DNA of 64,000 bases, taken from Mesorhizobium sp. M1B.F.Ca.ET.045.04.1.1 (GTDB lineage: Bacteria; Pseudomonadota; Alphaproteobacteria; Rhizobiales; Rhizobiaceae). The translations under genes and the position numbers were made by a program. Shown here piece by piece: positions 20,455 to 29,601 of the stretch. Below the pieces are notes generated by a model. The model saw nothing but the letters and a program-made list of their open reading frames with translations. It was not told the origin of the DNA and made no database searches. How positions within the stretch are numbered: the first letter of the stretch is position 1; each line of letters opens with the position of its first letter. The stretch spans positions 1,302,001 to 1,366,000 of the forward strand of contig NZ_CP034448.1 of the NCBI RefSeq assembly GCF_003952465.1. The letters are read 5' to 3'.

Positions 20455-20683
20455 CCCCAAAGTGGACGCCATTGGGCCGGGTGAACCGGGCTCGATTGCG
20501 CGCCGAAGGCCCGTTCCAGGCCCGGAAATCCGGGTCCGTCAGGGCGAGCGCGTGCGGGTCGAGGTAGAGAACGGCCTTGCCGAGAAAACGACCGTGCACT
20601 GGCATCGCGTGCGTGTGCCACATGCCATGGATGGCGTGCCTCACCTCACGCAGAAGCCCGCGAAAAGGCAACGGAAGATCTAG
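20455..20683 (+). pseudogene. Fragment of a multicopper oxidase
   Basis: The frame reads PGPEIRVRQGERVRVEVENG then AEKTTVHWHRVRVPHAMDGVPHLTQKP. The HWH with the preceding GPEIRVRQGER is the first copper-binding block of the cupredoxin-type multicopper oxidases. Both the N-terminus and the other copper blocks are missing, so only about 70 residues remain. It abuts nodD-derived sequence at about 20690. Confidence 0.65.
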
Positions 20684-20689
20684 CATTTA

Positions 20690-20888
20690 TGGGGGAAATG
20701 TTTTTTCGGAGTGCTTGACCCGCAGGAAGGGCAGGGCATGACTGCCTATCGCCCGACCCGGCCGGCCGCACTCATGACCGGCTGGGCTCGGTTAATCCTG
20801 CATGCCGCGCCCATGAGGTTGCGCTCTGTCGGGAGTGCGTCGAGCACAACGACGAGATGTAGTTCACGATCTTTGAAACGCGTGTCAA
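20690..20888 (-). pseudogene. nodD: nodD remnant with internal deletion (nodFE copy 1)
   Basis: On the minus strand the segment next to the nod box encodes TRFKDRELHLVVVLDALPTE followed by RNLMGAACRINRAQPVMSAAG, the N-terminal helix-turn-helix of NodD. Beyond 20761 the sequence jumps to a stretch (20690-20760) similar at the DNA level to the 3' end of the intact nodD near 33385. The middle of the gene is therefore deleted. No functional regulator can be made. Confidence 0.7.
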
Positions 20889-20890
20889 CC

Positions 20891-20939
20891 ATCCAAAGTG
20901 TGGATGCCTTTCATCGAAACAAACGATTTCATCAATGTT
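20891..20939 (+). promoter_or_regulatory. nod box upstream of nodFE copy 1
   Basis: ATCCAAAGTGTGGATG, then CATCGAAACAAACGATTTCA and TCAATGTT, match the NodD-binding nod box in all its conserved blocks. It lies between the nodD remnant and the nodA remnant, facing nodF. Confidence 0.85.
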
Positions 20940-20988
20940 CTGGAATCCTGCATGGGCAGAACAGAAACCGCCCGAAAGGAGATTTTTC

Positions 20989-21130
20989 ATGCGCTCTACC
21001 GGGCAGTGGAGTGCTGGGAAAGGGAGTTGCAACTGACCGGGTCCGACTTCTTCCGAGTCTATGGACAGACTGGGAGACGCGCACGGTGTAGCGGCTCACA
21101 TCGTCATACTGCACCTACGCCACACACCGG
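20989..21130 (+). pseudogene. nodA: 5' remnant of nodA between the nod box and nodF (copy 1)
   Basis: The ATG at 20989 follows AAAGGAG. In the next frame the sequence reads CWERELQLTG and SDFFRVYGQTG, matching [10 protein letters not shown] and [12 protein letters not shown] of the intact nodA. A later piece (GTAGCGGCTCACATCG) matches the nodA codons for VAAHIG. The rest of nodA is gone. Compared with copy 2 it lacks the codons for HVKL. Confidence 0.7.
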
Positions 21131-21262
21131 CCGGACCTGATCCGGCTTTATGAGCATTGGGCTTTGTCAGTTGCCCAAGCGTGATGGCTTTCGCGACGCG
21201 GCGCGCCTCAGGAACTGAGCCGCGTCCAGGTCGAAACGCGGGAAAGAAAGACAGGAAACAGA

Positions 21263-21544
21263 ATGGCCGATCAATTCGCAACGGACGTCATTGCCCTGAT
21301 CAAGAAACGCGCCGAGTCGGAGAGCGGTGAGGGAATGCCTGCGTCATTCGTCGGCGAGATAACAATCGCCACGGAACTGGACGCGCTCGGGTTTGATTCG
21401 CTGGGTTTGGCGGACGTCCTCTGGGATGTGGAGCAGGCCTACGGCATCAAGATCGACATGAACACGGCCGATGCCTGGTCCAATCTCAAGAATGTCGGCG
21501 ACGTCGTGGAAGCCGTCCGCGGCTTGCTTGCGAAGGAGGCTTGA
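21263..21544 (+). CDS. nodF: NodF acyl carrier protein, copy 1
   Basis: NodF is the specialised acyl carrier on which the unsaturated fatty acid of the Nod factor is built. The 93-residue product has the phosphopantetheine site GFDSLGL with Ser46. Its sequence is identical to copy 2. The stop TGA shares its last bases with the start region of nodE (21545), so the two are translationally coupled. The ATG follows GAAAGAAAGACAGGAAACAGA. Expression should come from the nod box at 20891. Confidence 0.93.
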   Translation: MADQFATDVIALIKKRAESESGEGMPASFVGEITIATELDALGFDSLGLADVLWDVEQAYGIKIDMNTADAWSNLKNVGDVVEAVRGLLAKEA

Positions 21545-22753
21545 ATGGACAGGCGCGTCGTTATCACCGGAGTGGGCGGCCTGTGCGGACTGGGCACCGA
21601 CGCCGCCTCTATGTGGAAAGAGATGCGCGAAGGCCGCTCCGCCATCGGCCCGATCGCCAATTCCGAGCTTCATGACCTGGAGGGCATGACCGGCGCTGAG
21701 ATCAAGGCGCTGCCCCAGCACGACATCAACCGGGGGCATCTCATCTCCATGGACCGCTTCAGCTTGCTCGCCGTGCTTGCAGCGCGCGAAGCCATGCGGC
21801 AGGCCGGACTTTCCTGCGACGAAGGGAATGCCCATCGCTTCGGCGCTACAGTGGGCGTCGGATTTACCGGTTCATACGCAACAGAACAAACTTACCGCTC
21901 ACTGCTTTTGGGTAGCGCAATCCGTGCTGAACTCTTCACTGGAGTAAAGGTGATGCCCAGCGCCGCTTCCGTCCATCTTAGCTTGAGCCTCGGCTTGCGC
22001 GGGCCGGTCTTCGGGGTGACCTCCGCATGTGCCTCGGCCAACCATGCGATCGCCTCGGCGGTGGATCAGATCAAGCTGGGCCGGGCCGACGTAATGGTTT
22101 CCGGGGGCAGCGACGCGCCGTTCGCATGGGGCGTGCTGAAAGCATGGGAAGCAATGCGCGTGCTTTCACCCGATACCTGCCGGCCCTTCTCCGCCGATAG
22201 GAAGGGCCTGGTGCTGGGCGAGGGTGCGGGCATGGCCGTGCTGGAAAGCTACGAGCATGCCACGAGGCGTGGTGCCACAATTCTTGCCGAGATCGCCGGC
22301 GTCGGCCTTTCCGCCGATGCCTTCCACATTGCCGCGCCATCTGTCGAGGGGCCAGCGTCGGCGATGCGCGCCTGCCTTGCCGATGCCGGGCTGAATGCCG
22401 AGGACGTCGACTACCTCAACGCGCACGGCACCGGTACCAAGAGCAATGATCAGACTGAAACGGCGGCGATCAAGCGTGTGTTTGGAAACCACGCTTATTC
22501 GATGTCCATCTCTTCCACCAAGTCCACGCACGCGCATTGCCTCGGCGCAGCGAGCGCGCTTGAAATGATCGCCTGCGTGATGGCAATCCAAGAGGACGTC
22601 GTGCCGCCGACCGCCAACTATCGCGAGCCAGATCCCGCTTGCGACCTCGACATCACACCCAATGTGCCGCGCGAGCGCAAGGTGCGCGTCGCCATGAGCA
22701 ACGCCTTCGCCATGGGCGGCACGAACGCAGTTCTGGCATTCAGGCAGGTGTAG
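21545..22753 (+). CDS. nodE: NodE beta-ketoacyl synthase, copy 1
   Basis: NodE condenses malonyl units on NodF and sets the length and unsaturation of the Nod-factor acyl chain. The 402-residue protein has the active Cys162 in [10 protein letters not shown], the histidines in [11 protein letters not shown] and [14 protein letters not shown], and the C-terminal [10 protein letters not shown]. It is the same as copy 2 from residue 149 onward and nearly so for residues 1-57. Residues 58-70 and 107-148 differ strongly ([20 protein letters not shown] here). That central stretch is where host-specific NodE differences are known to act. The two copies may therefore make different acyl chains. Confidence 0.93.
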   Translation: MDRRVVITGVGGLCGLGTDAASMWKEMREGRSAIGPIANSELHDLEGMTGAEIKALPQHDINRGHLISMDRFSLLAVLAAREAMRQAGLSCDEGNAHRFGATVGVGFTGSYATEQTYRSLLLGSAIRAELFTGVKVMPSAASVHLSLSLGLRGPVFGVTSACASANHAIASAVDQIKLGRADVMVSGGSDAPFAWGVLKAWEAMRVLSPDTCRPFSADRKGLVLGEGAGMAVLESYEHATRRGATILAEIAGVGLSADAFHIAAPSVEGPASAMRACLADAGLNAEDVDYLNAHGTGTKSNDQTETAAIKRVFGNHAYSMSISSTKSTHAHCLGAASALEMIACVMAIQEDVVPPTANYREPDPACDLDITPNVPRERKVRVAMSNAFAMGGTNAVLAFRQV

Positions 22754-22794
22754 AAGCCATGCAAGACGCCTCATTTGAGGTCACCTGTCGTATC

Positions 22795-23316
22795 TAGCTG
22801 CTTGCCGGACCACTATGTGAAGCGAGCGCTATTGGCTGCCTCTGCGATGCGGGAATTGGCAGCGGACGTCTCACGATCAAACAGGCATCTGCTTGTAGAA
22901 TTCTTTTAATCGTGAAGCGGCGCGAGTGCGCTATCCGTTGAGGTGAGCAAGGCCGGCGCCCTGGGTGAGCGCTGGTGTCGGGTGGTGGAAAGTACAGGGG
23001 GAGCTGTGTGGCCCCCTCTTTCTCGGCCTCGACGATGTGCGAAGGAGCCTGTGCGGCGAACGGGCCGACGCCCCAGGCTCAGAACCTGGGCGAACCTAAC
23101 TCCCGCCAAAGGACAGCCCAGAGCTGGATACACGAAAGAGATACTGAACCCGCGAATCAGATTCTGATCAATCGTCGTGTCTGAGCTCCGCTCGGCTCTT
23201 ACGGAGATAATCGCGCGGCCCGGCAACGGCCGCGCGTGCCGCGGGCGTGAGCTTTGCGCTTCGTCAGAAGTGCCTCGAGCGTGACGACGATAATTGACCA
23301 GCCATATGGAACGCAT
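22795..23316 (-). pseudogene. nodD: Broken nodD remnant upstream of nodA
   Basis: From the ATG at 23316 the DNA follows the start of the intact nodD with many substitutions and shifts (shared blocks ATGCGTT, GTGCTCGA-like and CTGACG-AGCG, then GCGGCACGC) for about 100 bases. Near 22795-22880 it resembles the 3' end of nodD again (GCTTGCCGGA, then GGCAGCGGA). Between them lies unrelated sequence with a short repeat shared with the nifA upstream region. No reading frame survives. Confidence 0.5.
22993..23118 (+). repeat. Diverged 126-bp repeat, copy A
   Basis: This segment and 38861-38987 share the blocks TCGGCCTCGACGATGTG, GAAGGAGCCTGTGCGGCGAA and CCAAAGGACAGCC in order, with small insertions and substitutions. 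Both lie 3' of a nodE copy but are much more diverged than the 2-kb repeat, so they belong to an older event. No coding potential is evident. Confidence 0.6.
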
Positions 23317-23326
23317 TCGCCCAGTT

Positions 23327-23375
23327 ATCCAAAGCGTGGATACCTTTCATCTAAACAAAGGATTTTACCGTTTTT
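23327..23375 (+). promoter_or_regulatory. nod box of the nodABC operon
   Basis: ATCCAAAGCGTGGATA and CATCTAAACAAAGGATTTTA match the NodD-binding nod box. It lies about 230 bases before the nodA start, a usual spacing, and next to a nodD remnant on the other side. Confidence 0.85.
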
Positions 23376-23606
23376 GCTGCAGGTCCCATAGAAGCGCTTC
23401 AAGTTGGAAAGATAGGTAGTTCCGATGGTTGCGTTGGATCCGAGGAGCATCATCTGGTGTGCGGGGCGTACAAAGTCAGTCGCATCTGCATTGCGGCTTG
23501 GTCTTTCGGCGGTCTCCACAAGTTACGCCCCGTTGGCGCGACGCCAATTATTTAACCAATGCTTGGACATTTATCTCAACCAGACAGCTACAAGGTGAGG
23601 TCTTCC

Positions 23607-24197
23607 ATGCGCCCGAATGTCGATTGGAAGTTGTGCTGGGAAAATGAGCTGCAACTGGCCGACCATGTCGAACTCTCCGACTTTTTTCGAAAGACCTATG
23701 GACGGACTGGCGCCTTCAACGCGGAGCCATTCGAAGGCGGCCGCAGTTGGGCCGGCGCGAGGCCGGAATTCCGCGCAATCGGCTACGACGCGCATGGGGT
23801 AGCGGCTCACATCGGCATGCTGCGGCGCTTCATCAAAGTTGGCGAGGTCGACTTGATCGTCGCTGAATTGGGCCTGTACGCGGTTCGTCCGGATCTTGAA
23901 GGGCTCGGAATCGGTTTTTCGATGCGCGTGGCGTACCCAGTGCTCCATCAGTTGGGTGTTCCATTCGCTTTCGGCACGGTTCGGCACGCGCTGCGAAACC
24001 ATGTCGAAAGATTCTGCAGAGCCGGCCTCGCGAACATTGTGTCGGGCGTTCGCGTACGATCGACCCGTCCAGATGTGCATCCCGACCTGCCGCCCACGCG
24101 CCTGGAAGACGTACTCGTGTTGGTTTCGCCGATCGGACGCTCGATGGACGAGTGGCCGTCCGGTACCCTGATCGACCGGAACGGTCCGGAACTATGA
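23607..24197 (+). CDS. nodA: NodA N-acyltransferase
   Basis: NodA moves a fatty acid to the free amino group of the de-N-acetylated chitin oligomer, in the cytoplasm at the membrane. The product has 196 residues, the normal size. Family features include [19 protein letters not shown] at the start, [12 protein letters not shown] and [17 protein letters not shown] chose the ATG at 23607 ([11 protein letters not shown]); a start 48 bases upstream would add residues not seen in the family. The stop overlaps the start of nodB by four bases (ATGA). Confidence 0.96.
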   Translation: MRPNVDWKLCWENELQLADHVELSDFFRKTYGRTGAFNAEPFEGGRSWAGARPEFRAIGYDAHGVAAHIGMLRRFIKVGEVDLIVAELGLYAVRPDLEGLGIGFSMRVAYPVLHQLGVPFAFGTVRHALRNHVERFCRAGLANIVSGVRVRSTRPDVHPDLPPTRLEDVLVLVSPIGRSMDEWPSGTLIDRNGPEL

Positions 24198-24853
24198 AGC
24201 CTCTGGACTACATATGCGAAGGGCAGAGTGACAATGCCGATGGCACTGCAGAGCGCAGCGTCTATCTGACGTTTGACGACGGTCCCAATTCATTTTTCAC
24301 ACCGCAGATACTCAATGTGCTGGCGCAACATCAGGTGCCGGCGACCTTCTTCGTTGTTGGGGCCTACGCGGCCGACGAGCCGGAACTCGTTCGCCGAATT
24401 ATTACAGACGGGCACGGTATAGCCAACCACACGATGACTCATCCGGACCTGGCTAAATGCGGGCCCGTCGAAGTCGACCGCCAGATAGTTGAGGCAAACA
24501 GAGTCATAGGGATGGCTTGCCCGCAGGCCATGGTTCGGTACTTTCGTGCACCGTATGGCATCTGGACCGAAGAAGTAATCGCTGCATCAGCGGGTGCGGC
24601 ATTGGCGCCCGTCCATTGGTCCATTGATCCACGCGACTGGTCTCGCCCCGGCGTTGACGCCATCGTCGACAGAGTGCTCGCCGATATCCGGCCGGGCGCA
24701 ATCGTGCTGTTGCACGACGGGTGCGCTCCCGACGAATTGCAACCAGGCAATCAAGCCAGTCTGCGCGACCAGACGGTGACAGCGTTGTCACGCCTAATTC
24801 CAGAATTGCACGGCCGCGGATTTGTAATCCGATCACTTCCTCAACACCCCTGA
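24194..24853 (+). CDS. nodB: NodB chitooligosaccharide deacetylase
   Basis: NodB removes the acetyl group from the non-reducing end of the chitin backbone. The 219-residue protein is a NodB-type polysaccharide deacetylase: YLTFDDGPN holds the catalytic and metal aspartates, NHTMTHPDL the metal histidines, and RAPYG and LLHDG the later motifs. The ATG at 24194 (MKPLDYICE) overlaps the nodA stop. It is 15 bases upstream of nodC. Confidence 0.96.
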   Translation: MKPLDYICEGQSDNADGTAERSVYLTFDDGPNSFFTPQILNVLAQHQVPATFFVVGAYAADEPELVRRIITDGHGIANHTMTHPDLAKCGPVEVDRQIVEANRVIGMACPQAMVRYFRAPYGIWTEEVIAASAGAALAPVHWSIDPRDWSRPGVDAIVDRVLADIRPGAIVLLHDGCAPDELQPGNQASLRDQTVTALSRLIPELHGRGFVIRSLPQHP

Positions 24854-24868
24854 ACAAACAGAGATCCT

Positions 24869-26194
24869 ATGGACCTTCTCACCACAGCCAGTACTGTTGC
24901 CGTTTCGTCTTATGCGGTGCTCTCGACTGTTTACAGAGGCATGCAAGCGGTCTACTCCCAACCGGAAAATGTTACGCCGCCGTCGGAAAGCTTGTTCGGA
25001 TCCGACCGTTGGCCGAGCGTGGATGTCATTATCCCCTGCTACAATGAGGACCCGCGCACACTCGCGGCGTGTTTAGCTTCCATTGCAAATCAAGATTACG
25101 CCGGAACATTTCAGGTCTATCTGGTTGACGACGGTTCTGGAAATCGTAATGCCGTCATCCCGGTACATCACGCCTACGAGGGCGACCCGAGATTCAATTT
25201 CATTCTGCTCCGCGAGAATGTTGGCAAACGCAAGGCGCAGATCGCCGCCATCCGCCGCTCATCTGGAGATTTCGTGCTCAGCGTCGACTCTGACACGACA
25301 CTTGCGTCCGACGTCATCACAAAGCTTGCAGTAAAAATGCGGGATTCCATGGTCGGAGCGGCCATGGGCCAGCTGACGGCATACAACCGCAGCGACACTT
25401 GGTTGACCCGATTGATCGATATGGAATACTGGCTGGCTTGCAATGAGGAGCGCGCGGCGCAAGGTCGCTTTGGTGCGGTCATGTGCTGCTGCGGCCCATG
25501 TGCAATGTACCGCCGGTCTTGTCTTCTTTCTCTGCTGGATCAATACGAGACGCAGCTGTTCAGGGGGAAACCAAGCGACTTCGGTGAAGACCGTCATCTT
25601 ACGATCCTCATGCTGAAAGCAGGCTTTCGAACCGAGTACGTTCCAGGTGCCGTCGCGGCGACAGTCGTTCCGGACAAGATGGGACCTTATTTGCGCCAAC
25701 AACTCCGCTGGGCACGAAGCACCTTCCGGGACACGATGCTTGCGCGAGGTCTACTGCGTGGCCTGGATCGCTATCTAACTTTGGATGTGATGGGAGAGAA
25801 TCTCGGCCCATTGTTGCTCGGCATCGCGGTAGTAACGGCGCTCGGTGAGCTACTATTTTCACATACAGTAAATTGGTGGACGGTGCTGGCTATTGTCACG
25901 ATGACCATAATCAGATCTACGGTGTTATCTTTCCGCACTCGGCAGCTTCGATTCATCGGCTATTCAATGCACGCGTTAATCAGGATATTCCTGTTGATCC
26001 CCTTGAAGGCTTACGCCCTGTGTACATTGAGCAATAGCGATTGGCTGTCGCGTAAAAGTGTTCCCCTGCCCAACAGGAGCACAAAGGAAATCACAAGCGC
26101 GATGCCGCTTGCCGGAGCAAATGCTGCGGGCAATTCTGGAATTGCGGAGTCACTTCATACTGCAGATCTTTCGCTCACAGCTGGTGAAGTCTGA
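24869..26194 (+). CDS. nodC: NodC N-acetylglucosaminyltransferase (chitin oligomer synthase)
   Basis: NodC makes the chitin oligomer backbone at the inner membrane. The 441-residue protein is a GT2 processive enzyme with VDDGSGN, SVDSDTT, FGEDRHLT and QQLRWARS, the D,D,D,QxxRW signature. An N-terminal hydrophobic segment and a cluster of three near residues 310-390 anchor it. After its stop comes a 260-base gap before nodI with no clear gene. Confidence 0.97.
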   Translation: MDLLTTASTVAVSSYAVLSTVYRGMQAVYSQPENVTPPSESLFGSDRWPSVDVIIPCYNEDPRTLAACLASIANQDYAGTFQVYLVDDGSGNRNAVIPVHHAYEGDPRFNFILLRENVGKRKAQIAAIRRSSGDFVLSVDSDTTLASDVITKLAVKMRDSMVGAAMGQLTAYNRSDTWLTRLIDMEYWLACNEERAAQGRFGAVMCCCGPCAMYRRSCLLSLLDQYETQLFRGKPSDFGEDRHLTILMLKAGFRTEYVPGAVAATVVPDKMGPYLRQQLRWARSTFRDTMLARGLLRGLDRYLTLDVMGENLGPLLLGIAVVTALGELLFSHTVNWWTVLAIVTMTIIRSTVLSFRTRQLRFIGYSMHALIRIFLLIPLKAYALCTLSNSDWLSRKSVPLPNRSTKEITSAMPLAGANAAGNSGIAESLHTADLSLTAGEV

Positions 26195-26454
26195 CGGCCT
26201 TGCAGCGCCGAGTGACCGAGTAAGTTGTGTCAGTCGACACGGGGTGAAGCTTTCGAGTTACCTATGGTCAGAACGGGAACTATCTGGAAGCGACACGTGG
26301 CATCTTGACGTTATTCTTTGGCGGAAGCGATACACGCGTCGCTCCGGCCGCGACTTTCCAAAGGTGCCATCTCAAGGCGGTGGCCTGCTCTGAACCAGAA
26401 TTCGCAAGTAAGCTGCCGGTGGCCAATCGGACTCATTCCGCTTGAGATAGACGC
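26195..26454. other. Gap between nodC and nodI
   Basis: In many rhizobia nodIJ follow nodC closely or after nodS/nodU. Here 260 bases intervene; one frame is open (GNYLEATRGILTLFFGGSDT) and could be a relic of a lost gene, but I cannot identify it. Confidence 0.25.
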
Positions 26455-27369
26455 ATGTCCAATGTAGCAATCGACCTTACCGGCGTAACCAAATTATTCG
26501 GAAACAAGCTCGTTGTGGACGGGCTGTCCTTCACCGTTGCATCGGGAGAGTGCTTCGGTCTGCTGGGGCCGAACGGCGCAGGCAAGAGCACGATTGCGCG
26601 TATGCTCCTCGGTATGACCCGGCCTGACGCGGGTGATATAACAGTCCTCGGTCTACCAGTGCCGGCACGCAGCCGCTTGGCCCGCAAGGGCATAGGCGTG
26701 GTCCCGCAGTTCGACAATCTCGACCTGGAATTTACGGTACGCGAGAACCTGTTGGTGTTCGGGCGCTACTTCGGCATGAGTACAAGAGAGATCAACGCCG
26801 TCATCCCACGGCTCCTCGAGTTCGCTCGCCTTGAGAGCAAGGCGGATTCACGTGTCGGCCTGCTATCCGGCGGGATGAAGCGGCGCCTGACGCTGGCACG
26901 TGCTCTGATCAACGACCCCCAGTTGCTTGTGATGGATGAGCCCACGACCGGCCTCGACCCGCATGCCCGCCATCTGATCTGGGAGCGACTTCGTTTCCTG
27001 CTGGCGAGCGGAAAAACGATCATTTTGACCACCCATTTCATGGAAGAGGCTGAGCGGCTTTGTGATCGGCTGTGTGTTCTCGAGCGGGGACGCAAGATCG
27101 CCGAGGGCAGTCCTCATGCGCTGATCGACGAGTACATTGGGTGCAACGTGATCGAGATCTTCGGCGGCAATCCACAGGAGCTGATTTCGCTGATCAGACC
27201 GTACGTTCAGCGTGTCGAGGTAAGCGGCGAGACGCTCTTTTGCTATGCGCCTGAGCCGGAGGATGTGCGCATCCAGCTTCGCGGTCGAGCGGGTCTGCGT
27301 ATTCTAGAGCGTCCACCCAGTCTGGAGGACGTTTTCTTGAGGTTAACCGGACGTGAGATGGAGAAGTGA
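26455..27369 (+). CDS. nodI: NodI ATP-binding subunit of the Nod-factor exporter
   Basis: NodI and NodJ form the ABC-2 type transporter that moves lipo-chitooligosaccharides across the inner membrane. The 304-residue protein has Walker [11 protein letters not shown]-loop VVPQFDNLD, signature LLSGGMKRR and Walker [13 protein letters not shown]. The ATG at 26455 starts [15 protein letters not shown]. It lies three bases before nodJ. Confidence 0.95.
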   Translation: MSNVAIDLTGVTKLFGNKLVVDGLSFTVASGECFGLLGPNGAGKSTIARMLLGMTRPDAGDITVLGLPVPARSRLARKGIGVVPQFDNLDLEFTVRENLLVFGRYFGMSTREINAVIPRLLEFARLESKADSRVGLLSGGMKRRLTLARALINDPQLLVMDEPTTGLDPHARHLIWERLRFLLASGKTIILTTHFMEEAERLCDRLCVLERGRKIAEGSPHALIDEYIGCNVIEIFGGNPQELISLIRPYVQRVEVSGETLFCYAPEPEDVRIQLRGRAGLRILERPPSLEDVFLRLTGREMEK

Positions 27370-27372
27370 GCA

Positions 27373-28161
27373 ATGGGTGAACGTTTTGCGGCCGCTCTAC
27401 CCGCCAACGCCTGGAACTGGATCGCGGTGTGGCGCCGCAATCATCTGGCATGGAAGAAGGTGGCATTTGCTTCAATGCTCGGCACCCTTGCTGATCCGAT
27501 GATTTACCTTTTCGGGCTCGGCACTGGCCTTGGACTGTTGGTAGGCCGCATCGAAGGTGCATCCTACATCGCCTTTCTGGCAGCCGGCATGGTTGCGACG
27601 AGCGCGATGACAGCATCAACCTTCGAAACAATTTACGCGGTTTTCGGTCGAATGCGCGATCAGGGCACTTGGGAAGCAATCCTGCACACACAACTTACCC
27701 TCGGCGACATCGTTCTCGGTGAATTGACCTGGGCAGCCACAAAGGCCTTTCTGGCCGGTACGACAATTGCGATTGTTGCCGCCGCGCTAGGTTATGCCGC
27801 GTGGACGTCGGTTCTCTACGTGCTGCCGGTCATCGCTCTCACCGGGTTCGCCTTTGCGAGCCTGGCCATGCTCGTCATCGCGCTCGCGCCCAGTTATCAC
27901 TATTTTATTTTCTATCAGACGCTTGTCATCACACCCATGCTGTTCCTTTCGGGCGCGGTTTTTCCAGTCGGCCAATTGCCAGGAGTGTTTCAGCAGATTG
28001 CGGCCTTCTCGCCGCTGGCGAATTCTATCGATCTAATCCGTCCGGTGATGCTCGGCCGCCTGGGCGACAATGTAGGGCTGCATATAGGCGCACTTTGCAT
28101 GTTCGCTGTATTGCCTTTTTTTCTGTCGGCTGGACTGTTTCATCGACGACTAATGCGTTGA
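27373..28161 (+). CDS. nodJ: NodJ membrane subunit of the Nod-factor exporter
   Basis: This 262-residue ABC-2 permease has six hydrophobic segments and the family sequence [25 protein letters not shown] and [20 protein letters not shown]. It directly follows nodI, with GAGATGGAGAAG before the ATG at 27373. It partners NodI in Nod-factor secretion. Confidence 0.95.
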   Translation: MGERFAAALPANAWNWIAVWRRNHLAWKKVAFASMLGTLADPMIYLFGLGTGLGLLVGRIEGASYIAFLAAGMVATSAMTASTFETIYAVFGRMRDQGTWEAILHTQLTLGDIVLGELTWAATKAFLAGTTIAIVAAALGYAAWTSVLYVLPVIALTGFAFASLAMLVIALAPSYHYFIFYQTLVITPMLFLSGAVFPVGQLPGVFQQIAAFSPLANSIDLIRPVMLGRLGDNVGLHIGALCMFAVLPFFLSAGLFHRRLMR

Positions 28162-28450
28162 CGCTTACCTACGCCCATCAACGAGAAGGAGGTCCGCAAT
28201 GCCGGATTGCAAACTGCCCCCAGCGGCCCGGAGGCATGCGTGTGCCAGGAATCGCGAGTGGTACAACAACGCCGAAGCCGGGCGCCACCCAGCCGCTGCA
28301 GGCACGCGCCCATCTTCGCGACCACACCTCGGAGTACAGGCTGGGTGGTGAGGCGCGCGGACCCACCCGGAGCGTTCAAGCGATAGCAGCCAAGCTTCTT
28401 GTGCGCGTCCCCAGACCGTCGCGGCCATTATTTAGTTGGATACACATGCA
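28162..28450. other. Gap between nodJ and nodH
   Basis: About 290 bases with no gene I can identify. No nod box is visible, so nodH probably depends on read-through from the nodABCIJ promoter. Confidence 0.3.
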
Positions 28451-29212
28451 ATGACCCACAACGAACCAACTCCTGAGCCTTTTGTGATCCTTGCTATGCC
28501 AAGGACCGGAACACACTATTTAGAAGAATTGCTAAACGAGCATCCGACCGTTCTGAGTAACGGTGAGTTGCTAAACGAATATGATCCCAATTGGCCCAGC
28601 ACGGATCGCCTGCTAGGCACGGATCGCGAGCTTCTTGAGCTTGCCTATGTGCGCTGCCCTATGCGCGACTACAAGAATGTGACGCATCTTGGCTGCAAGA
28701 TCAATGAACCTCAGTTTCGCGAGCGTCCAGCATTCTTTGCGGAATTAGCTCGTTGGCCAGCACTCAAGGTCATCCTCGTTGTTCGCCGAAACGTATTGGA
28801 ATCGCTCCGATCCTTTGTGCAGGCCAGGGAAAGCGGTCAGTGGCTGAAGTTCAGCTCGGACAACGATACCGCTCGGCCACCGAGCGTCAGGTTGTCAATC
28901 GCCGACTGTGAGGCTTATTTCAAAGCCGCCGACGATTTTCACGCTCGCGTTATGGACTCCTTCACGTCGACCAACCTGCTTGTAATGGAATACGAGAGCC
29001 TACTTCACGAACCTGCCCAATGCTTGGGAGCGGTTTGGGATTTCCTGGGCGTTCCAGCGCTTGAGCCATCAGATAACGCCATCTTGCAGCGCCAGGAAAC
29101 GCGACCGCTTGATCAAACGGTGGAGAACTTTGACGAGTTGCGGATTCACTTCGCACGCGGACCTTATTCAAGATTTTTTGACCTCGGAGATTCAATGCGC
29201 TCCTACGCTTAA
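28451..29212 (+). CDS. nodH: NodH Nod-factor sulfotransferase
   Basis: NodH transfers sulfate from PAPS to the reducing-end sugar of the Nod factor. The 253-residue product follows the family throughout: ILAMPRTGTHYLEELLNEHP is the 5'-phosphosulfate loop. VGCKINEPQF-like LGCKINEPQF, VILVVRRNVLESLRSFVQAR and QETRPLDQTVENFDELR complete the match. I chose the ATG at 28451 (MTHNEPTPEPF); another ATG lies 15 bases upstream. Donor synthesis genes (nodPQ) are not in the window. Confidence 0.92.
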   Translation: MTHNEPTPEPFVILAMPRTGTHYLEELLNEHPTVLSNGELLNEYDPNWPSTDRLLGTDRELLELAYVRCPMRDYKNVTHLGCKINEPQFRERPAFFAELARWPALKVILVVRRNVLESLRSFVQARESGQWLKFSSDNDTARPPSVRLSIADCEAYFKAADDFHARVMDSFTSTNLLVMEYESLLHEPAQCLGAVWDFLGVPALEPSDNAILQRQETRPLDQTVENFDELRIHFARGPYSRFFDLGDSMRSYA

Positions 29213-29240
29213 TCGCTTGTACCGCGTGCTCTGATGGGCG

Positions 29241-29281
29241 TGTAGGATATCCTGCAGTTTGCGCGCATTCCGTCGCAAAAC
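29241..29281 (+). promoter_or_regulatory. Candidate activator sites upstream of dctA
   Basis: TGTAGGATATCCTGCA at 29241-29256 is a near palindrome one base away from the NifA site TGT-N10-ACA. GTTTGCG at 29257 and CGCAAAAC at 29274 form an inverted repeat of the kind bound by DctD. They lie about 220-260 bases before the sigma-54 promoter, farther than usual, so the assignment is tentative. Confidence 0.35.
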
Positions 29282-29501
29282 TGACAAACCAAAGTCACCA
29301 AGACGACAGAGATATCGGCCGGCAGTCGATCTGCGGCAGACATCAAAGACACGGCCGCAAGGCGACCTGGTCAATTCCCTCTCTGGCGAAGCACTTCTTC
29401 AGACGCGATCTTTGGCGAGCCTTGAGTGCAAATTCCGGCAAAGGTGGAGGGTTCCAGTGCGCAACCCGCACCAATCTCGCTGGACGGGACAGGCCTCCAG
29501 T

Positions 29502-29516
29502 TGGCACGGCGCTTGC
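29502..29516 (+). promoter_or_regulatory. Sigma-54 (-24/-12) promoter of dctA
   Basis: TGGCACGGCGCTTGC matches the consensus TGGCACG-N4-TTGC exactly, with GG at 29503-29504 and GC at 29515-29516. It is about 85 bases before the dctA start, as expected for an RpoN-dependent dctA. Confidence 0.85.
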
Positions 29517-29601
29517 TCCGAGATGACAGCAGCGCTCGACCGGAGCGCAGCATGGGAGAAGGAGGAGCCCCCACCCCGATCCGGTCAGGGAGAGAGAAAC
29601 G

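Larger units (their letters stand above)
20761..22804 (+). repeat. Two-kb direct repeat, copy 1 (nodD remnant, nod box, nodA remnant, nodF, nodE)
   Basis: This block is repeated at 36736-38842 in the same orientation and is nearly identical except for three places. About 50 bases are missing downstream of the nod box, a dozen bases are missing within the nodA remnant, and a divergent patch lies within nodE (about 21715-21990). The right end of both copies is the same (ATCTAGCTGCTTG). Recombination between the copies would delete or invert nothing but would excise nodABCIJH, dctA and nodD. Confidence 0.85.

Noticed and set aside
20066..20686. Minus-strand open frame of 206 codons near the multicopper-oxidase fragment
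   Set aside because: The plus strand gives the recognisable copper-binding block HWH in context; the minus-strand frame has no motif and overlaps nodD-derived sequence.
22166..22774. Minus-strand frames of 202 codons opposite nodE in both copies
   Set aside because: They recur only because nodE is duplicated; nodE codon use and active-site motifs explain the DNA.
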